Positions 8,136 to 11,678 of a stretch of DNA of 11,678 bases are shown piece by piece. Under the pieces are notes generated by a model. It had not been told where the DNA came from. It saw nothing but the letters and a program-made list of their open reading frames with translations, and searched no databases. The stretch lies in assembly GCA_026421135.1 (NCBI GenBank), contig JAPKCR010000022.1:1-11678 (forward strand), read 5' to 3'. The translations under genes were made by a program, and so were the position numbers. The number at the start of each line of letters is the position of its first letter. Position 1 is the stretch's first letter. Source of the DNA: Sulfitobacter sp. GTDB lineage: Bacteria > Pseudomonadota > Alphaproteobacteria > Rhodobacterales > Rhodobacteraceae.

Positions 8136-8201
8136 GTGCTGGAACAAGCGATACGGAAAGCTTGTGCTGGCAATTACTACTGGTGATCAAGCACTGATCA
8201 A
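8136..8201. repeat. Short hairpin and direct repeats in the spacer before argG
   Basis: GTGCTGG occurs at 8136-8142 and 8164-8170. Between them ACAAGC (8144-8149) and GCTTGT (8160-8165) form a six-base inverted repeat with a 10-base loop. TGATCAA then occurs at 8184-8190 and 8195-8201, one helical turn apart (11 bases). These could be part of a terminator region, a regulator site or a decayed insertion. All are short enough to be chance. Confidence 0.25.
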
Positions 8202-8210
8202 ATAGATAGA

Positions 8211-8242
8211 AGGCCCGCACAGATATCACACCGTACGGGCCT
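8211..8242 (-). terminator. Rho-independent terminator of argG
   Basis: AGGCCCGCAC (8211-8220) and GTACGGGCCT (8233-8242) form a 10-pair stem with a 12-base loop. On the minus-strand transcript the one imperfect pair becomes a G-U wobble, whereas on the plus strand it is a C-A mismatch. On the minus strand the stem is followed by a moderately T-rich tract, TCTATCTATTTG. It begins 16 bases after the argG stop. It may also partly stop transcription from the sulfotransferase-like gene. Confidence 0.75.
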
Positions 8243-8258
8243 GCTTCATTCCTAGAAC

Positions 8259-9479
8259 TCAGCCTTTCAGGCGTTTATCACGGGCAGCCAGCAGTTTCAG
8301 ACGCAAGGCGTTCAACTGGATAAAGCCGGCGGCGTCTTTTTGATCGTAGGCACCAGCATCGTCTTCGAAAGTCACATGCGCTTCGGAATAGAGCGAATGA
8401 TCAGACCAACGGCCCACAGTACGGGCGTGGCCCTTGTATAGCTTCAAGCGCACGGTGCCGGTTACATGGGTTTGTGATGCGTCAATTGCGGCCTGCAGCA
8501 TGGTGCGCTCGGGGCTGAACCAGAAGCCGTTATAGATCAGTTCAGCATAGCGTGGCATCAATTCGTCTTTCAAATGCATCGCGCCACGGTCCAATGTGAT
8601 CGATTCGATCCCGCGGTGGGCCTCCAGCAACAAAGTGCCCCCAGGCGTTTCATATATCCCGCGCGATTTCATTCCGACAAAACGACCTTCGACCAGGTCA
8701 AGACGGCCACAGCCATGTTTGCCACCCAGTTCGTTCAGCTTGGTCAAGATCGTCGCTGGCGACATCGCTTCACCGTTTATGCTGACGGCATCGCCGCGCT
8801 CGAACCCGATCTCTACGTATTCTGGCGTGTCTGGAGCGTCTTCAGGTGCAACTGTGCGCTGATACACATACTCAGGCGCGTCGACGGCGGGATCCTCCAG
8901 AACCTTACCCTCGGACGACGTATGCAGCAGGTTCGCGTCAACGCTAAAAGGTGCTTCGCCACGCTTGTCTTTAGCAACCGGAATTTGGTTTTTTTCGGCA
9001 AATTCAAGCAGCTTGGTTCGGCTGGTCAAATCCCATTCCCGCCATGGCGCAATTACCTTGATATCGGGGTTCAGCGCATAGGCCGCCAATTCGAATCTGA
9101 CCTGATCATTTCCCTTGCCGGTCGCGCCGTGGGCGACAGCATCAGCCCCGGTCTCTGCAGCGATTTCAACCAAGCGCTTGGAAATCAATGGCCGGGCGAT
9201 GGACGTGCCAAGCAAGTATAGCCCTTCGTACAGGGCATTGGCGCGGAACATCGGAAATACGAAATCGCGCACGAATTCTTCGCGCACGTCTTCGATGTAA
9301 ATCTCGGAGGCACCCATCATTTCGGCTTTGGCGCGGGCTGGCTCTAGCTCTTCGCCTTGGCCCAGATCGGCGGTGAATGTCACCACCTCGCAACCGTATT
9401 CGGTTTGCAGCCATTTCAGGATAATCGACGTATCAAGCCCACCGGAATAGGCGAGCACAACTTTTTTGGGCGCGGACAT
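8259..9479 (-). CDS. argG: Argininosuccinate synthase
   Basis: ArgG joins citrulline and aspartate using ATP to make argininosuccinate, the penultimate step of arginine synthesis, in the cytoplasm. The 406-residue length is normal for the type I enzyme. Visible motifs are the ATP-pyrophosphatase loop AYSGGLDTS (10-18), [14 protein letters not shown] (117-130) for ATP and substrate binding, [19 protein letters not shown] in the middle, and [14 protein letters not shown] for citrulline binding. The ATG at 9477-9479 is preceded by AAAGGAAA (plus-strand 9484-9491), a good ribosome site. A weak promoter-like pair on the minus strand, TTGCTC (9529-9534) and TACCTC (9506-9511) with 17-base spacing, would start transcription about 20 bases before the ATG. 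The gene stands alone: it converges on the sulfotransferase-like gene with a terminator between, and diverges from ilvA across 112 bases. No ARG-box-like operator was recognised by eye. Confidence 0.98.
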   Translation of the reverse strand: MSAPKKVVLAYSGGLDTSIILKWLQTEYGCEVVTFTADLGQGEELEPARAKAEMMGASEIYIEDVREEFVRDFVFPMFRANALYEGLYLLGTSIARPLISKRLVEIAAETGADAVAHGATGKGNDQVRFELAAYALNPDIKVIAPWREWDLTSRTKLLEFAEKNQIPVAKDKRGEAPFSVDANLLHTSSEGKVLEDPAVDAPEYVYQRTVAPEDAPDTPEYVEIGFERGDAVSINGEAMSPATILTKLNELGGKHGCGRLDLVEGRFVGMKSRGIYETPGGTLLLEAHRGIESITLDRGAMHLKDELMPRYAELIYNGFWFSPERTMLQAAIDASQTHVTGTVRLKLYKGHARTVGRWSDHSLYSEAHVTFEDDAGAYDQKDAAGFIQLNALRLKLLAARDKRLKG

Positions 9480-9591
9480 TATATTTCCTTTGCGGTTTGC
9501 ATCGCGAGGTAGCGGGTTTTACAGGCGTGAGCAAGATTGAAGGCTCCGTTGACCGTTGGTGTTGGGGGCCGTATCGAAGGATATTCACGTT

Positions 9592-10836
9592 ATGAGGCAG
9601 ATGATGACCGAAAGTTTCCAGATATTGGCGCGGAATGCGACCAAAGCAATGCGTGACGTGTTCACCCCGACACCGTTGATGCGCAATGATCATCTGTCAG
9701 AAAGATACGGCGCTGACATTTGGCTCAAGCGCGAAGACCTAAGCCCGGTTCGCTCTTACAAGCTGCGCGGGGCGTTTAATGCCATGCGTAAGGTAATTCC
9801 GGAAAAAACCGTCTTTGTCTGTGCCAGTGCTGGAAACCATGCGCAGGGCGTTGCGTTTATGTGCAGTCATTTTGGGGTAAAAGGTGTAATTTTTATGCCT
9901 GTGACCACGCCCCAACAGAAAATCCAGAAAACCAAGATATTTGGCGGTTCGCAGATAGAAGTACGATTGGTCGGCGACTATTTCGACAAAACGCTGTCGG
10001 CGGCGCAAGATTTTTGTGCCAAGGAGGGCGCGCATTTTCTGTCGCCGTTTGATGATGAAGACGTCATCGAAGGGCAGGCATCTGTCGCGGTCGAGATTGA
10101 AGAACAGTTGGGGCGCGTTCCCGATCATATCATCTTACCCGTTGGTGGGGGCGGATTGTCATCCGGCATTTTCAGCTATTTTGGCAGCGCCTGCCGCTAT
10201 ACCTTTGTCGAACCGAAAGGCGCACCAAGTTTGGCCCGCGCTCTGGCAGAAGGTTCACCCGTCGACATCTCGCCGATCAACAGTTTTGTGGATGGGGCAG
10301 CGGTCGCAAAAATTGGCCAGCGAAATTTTGAACGGCTCAAGGGCGTTGATCCGAAAGACGTGATAAGTCTGGTAGAAGACCGGATATGCGTGACCATAAT
10401 TGAAATGCTGAATGTTGAAGGTATCGTGCTTGAGCCAGCAGGGGCCTTATCGATCGAGGCACTGGGAGAGGTTGCCGAGCAGATCAAAGGCAAAACCGTT
10501 GTTTGTGTCGCATCAGGTGGAAATTTCGATTTTGAACGCCTGCCTGAGGTCAAGGAGCGTGCGCAGCGATACTCTGGTGTGAAAAAATACTTCATCCTGC
10601 GCATGCCTCAGCGCCCCGGTGCGCTAAAGGACTTTTTGAATCTCCTTGGCCCCGATGATGATATCTGCCGGTTTGAATACCTAAAAAAATCGGCCCGCAA
10701 CTTTGGTTCTGTACTAATCGGGATTGAAACACGCAGCCCTGACAGTTTCGGCCCTTTCCTGATGCAGTTAAAAGAAGCCGGTTTCACCTATACTGATATC
10801 ACCAATGACGAAACTTTAGCCCAGTTTGTACTGTAA
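9592..10836 (+). CDS. ilvA: Threonine dehydratase (threonine deaminase), short form with one ACT-like domain
   Basis: The enzyme deaminates threonine to 2-oxobutanoate, the committed step to isoleucine. With the ATG at 9592 the product has 414 residues. The fold type II PLP core shows RSYKLRGAFN (54-63) with PLP lysine Lys57, the SAGNHAQG substrate loop (79-86), and the phosphate-binding GGGGLSSG (185-192). From about residue 330, KKYFILRMPQRPGALKDFLN and the following 70 residues form a single ACT-like regulatory domain. This fits the shorter IlvA group rather than the longer two-ACT E. coli form. Feedback by isoleucine is likely but not provable here. The start is ambiguous: ATG 9592 has AAGGA (9577-9581) upstream, while ATG 9604 (MTESFQ) has GAGG six bases before it and would give 410 residues. 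A catabolic threonine deaminase is less likely given the ACT tail. Its stop lies two bases from the end of the convergent Hpt gene. Confidence 0.92.
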   Translation: MRQMMTESFQILARNATKAMRDVFTPTPLMRNDHLSERYGADIWLKREDLSPVRSYKLRGAFNAMRKVIPEKTVFVCASAGNHAQGVAFMCSHFGVKGVIFMPVTTPQQKIQKTKIFGGSQIEVRLVGDYFDKTLSAAQDFCAKEGAHFLSPFDDEDVIEGQASVAVEIEEQLGRVPDHIILPVGGGGLSSGIFSYFGSACRYTFVEPKGAPSLARALAEGSPVDISPINSFVDGAAVAKIGQRNFERLKGVDPKDVISLVEDRICVTIIEMLNVEGIVLEPAGALSIEALGEVAEQIKGKTVVCVASGGNFDFERLPEVKERAQRYSGVKKYFILRMPQRPGALKDFLNLLGPDDDICRFEYLKKSARNFGSVLIGIETRSPDSFGPFLMQLKEAGFTYTDITNDETLAQFVL

Positions 10837-10838
10837 CT

Positions 10839-11171
10839 TTATTCGTTTAGCGCGCTGGGCAATTCGGCGATGAATTTACCTTTTGATGCATCATAGGCCA
10901 TAAGAAGTGCTGGAATATCTACCTGATCAGCACGCCCCGCTGCTGAATTCGCTTCCCCGCGTTGGCAATGTTCGGAAAAGGTTGAAAACCCGAGGTTCAG
11001 CGCGCTTCCCTTAAGAAAGTGCAAATCGTCGCCCAGTGTTTTCAGGTCGGGCGTTGTTCGAAGCCGTTCGATTACGTCTTCTACCTCGTCTATAAAGATT
11101 TCGACGATCTCTTCAAATTCATCCTTTCCAACGTCATCACGCAAGGTGTTGACCTGTGCCCAGTCGATCAT
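10839..11171 (-). CDS. Hpt-domain histidine phosphotransfer protein
   Basis: The 110-residue product is a single Hpt domain, a four-helix phosphate carrier between a hybrid histidine kinase and a response regulator. The phosphoacceptor motif is LHFLKGSALNLGF, with His51, Lys54 and Gly55 in the classic H-x-x-K-G-S order. The preceding helix (EFEEIVEIFIDEVEDVIERL) is typical. There is no kinase, receiver or membrane segment attached. ATG 11169-11171 has a strong ribosome site, GGAGG (plus-strand 11179-11183), at 7-base spacing. It diverges from a receiver-domain gene that is its most likely partner, but no kinase is present in the window. The gene ends two bases from the ilvA stop with no space for a terminator. 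The domain call is firm; the pathway is unknown. Confidence 0.9.
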   Translation of the reverse strand: MIDWAQVNTLRDDVGKDEFEEIVEIFIDEVEDVIERLRTTPDLKTLGDDLHFLKGSALNLGFSTFSEHCQRGEANSAAGRADQVDIPALLMAYDASKGKFIAELPSALNE

Positions 11172-11322
11172 TGTGCAACCTCCATTCAGATAGATTGATA
11201 CAAGATGGGGGTTAACGGGACGTAGGCGTAAGGCAAATTTTTGTTCAACTTTTAGCCTTCATGCGTTGTTAAATAATCGTGCATTAGGGCGGTGTTTTCA
11301 ACTTGTGAAATGCTTATTTTAG
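11172..11322. promoter_or_regulatory. Shared divergent control region between the Hpt and receiver genes
   Basis: These 151 bases separate two divergent starts and must hold the promoters of both. An AT-rich stretch TTGTTAAATAAT (11266-11277) is the best -10-like area on the plus strand. A GTTAAC half-site lies at 11211-11216. No complete CtrA-type box (TTAA, seven bases, TTAA) was found. No clear -35/-10 pair could be assigned. Confidence 0.35.
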
Positions 11323-11678
11323 ATGCCCCAAAGCCAGCAAATTTCAGATCAGGTGCAGCGTTCTGGCGTGATGCAGCTTGCGATGGTCGTGGACGATAGC
11401 AAGCTACAACGCCGCATTCTTAGCGCGTCTTTAAAGAAATGGGGGTTCGAGGTAGTTGAGGCCGCATCAGGACCCGACGCTATCGAGAAGTGCAAAGAAC
11501 GACTGCCTGATCTGGTCCTCAGTGATTGGGTGATGCCCGGGATGTCCGGCCTGCAATTTTGCCGCGAATTCCGCATGTTGTCTGAAACGCAGTATGGTTA
11601 TTTTATTTTACTTACCTCGAAAAGCGAGAAGGCCGAAGTCGCCAAGGGCTTGGACAGCGGCGCGGATGATTTCCTTAG
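11323..11678 (+). CDS. Response regulator receiver-domain protein, N-terminal part (runs off the window)
   Basis: The frame from ATG 11323 stays open to the window end, 118 residues plus two bases. It contains nearly a whole CheY-like receiver domain. The acidic pair is Asp24-Asp25 in MVVDDSKLQRR, the phosphoacceptor Asp68 lies in LVLSDWVMPGMSG, the conserved Thr98 and Lys100 lie in ILLTSKSEKAE, and GADDFL closes the domain. An in-frame TAG directly precedes ATG 11323. Neither this start nor the alternatives at 11368 (GTG) and 11371 (ATG, MQLAMVVDDS) has a clear ribosome site; the later start would give the usual short lead-in to the receiver. The output domain lies outside the window. A PP2C phosphatase, GGDEF domain or no output are all possible. 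It diverges from the Hpt gene, which may hand it phosphate. Confidence 0.92.
   Translation, partial: MPQSQQISDQVQRSGVMQLAMVVDDSKLQRRILSASLKKWGFEVVEAASGPDAIEKCKERLPDLVLSDWVMPGMSGLQFCREFRMLSETQYGYFILLTSKSEKAEVAKGLDSGADDFL

Noticed and set aside
8574..9221. 215-codon plus-strand open frame opposite argG
   Set aside because: It lies wholly antisense to the strongly conserved argG and has no recognisable domain.
11211..11277. Possible CtrA binding site in the Hpt/receiver divergent region
   Set aside because: The TTAA elements are too far apart; no TTAA-seven bases-TTAA pair exists.

Overview
The window looks like a chromosomal segment of an alphaproteobacterium, most likely of the Rhodobacterales (marine Roseobacter group). 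The evidence is recalled resemblance of MutS, MaeB, ArgG and IlvA to roseobacter proteins, moderate GC content, and frequent GTG starts. No mobile element, phage gene, CRISPR array, tRNA or rRNA was seen.

Layout. Positions 1-522 hold the N-terminal third of mutS on the minus strand, cut by the window edge. Diverging from it is a GT61-type glycosyltransferase (647-2377), followed by maeB (malic enzyme with a phosphotransacetylase-like tail, 2453-4711). A PfkB/ribokinase-family gene (4708-5595) starts inside the maeB stop codon. Its end overlaps a convergent msrA with a signal peptide (5585-6250, minus).

Diverging from msrA is a translationally coupled pair: a class IV (BCAT/D-AAT fold) aminotransferase (6398-7306) and a small PAPS-sulfotransferase-like protein (7306-7998). 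A 260-base spacer with short repeats and a terminator separates them from argG (8259-9479, minus). Next come a divergent ilvA (9592-10836), a convergent Hpt phosphotransfer protein (10839-11171, minus), and the start of a receiver-domain response regulator (from about 11323) that leaves the window.

Function. Most of the window is core metabolism: argG for arginine, ilvA for isoleucine, maeB for malate to pyruvate plus NADPH, msrA for envelope methionine repair, and mutS for mismatch repair. The Hpt and receiver genes diverge from a shared 151-base region and probably work in one phosphorelay.

The most interesting part is the aminotransferase/sulfotransferase-like pair. From memory, the two halves correspond to the two domains of a plant fusion annotated as 'branched-chain-amino-acid aminotransferase-like', but in the opposite order and as separate genes. 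In this bacterial version the usual PLP-ring-binding Glu position is occupied by Thr199. The joint function of the pair is not known to me.
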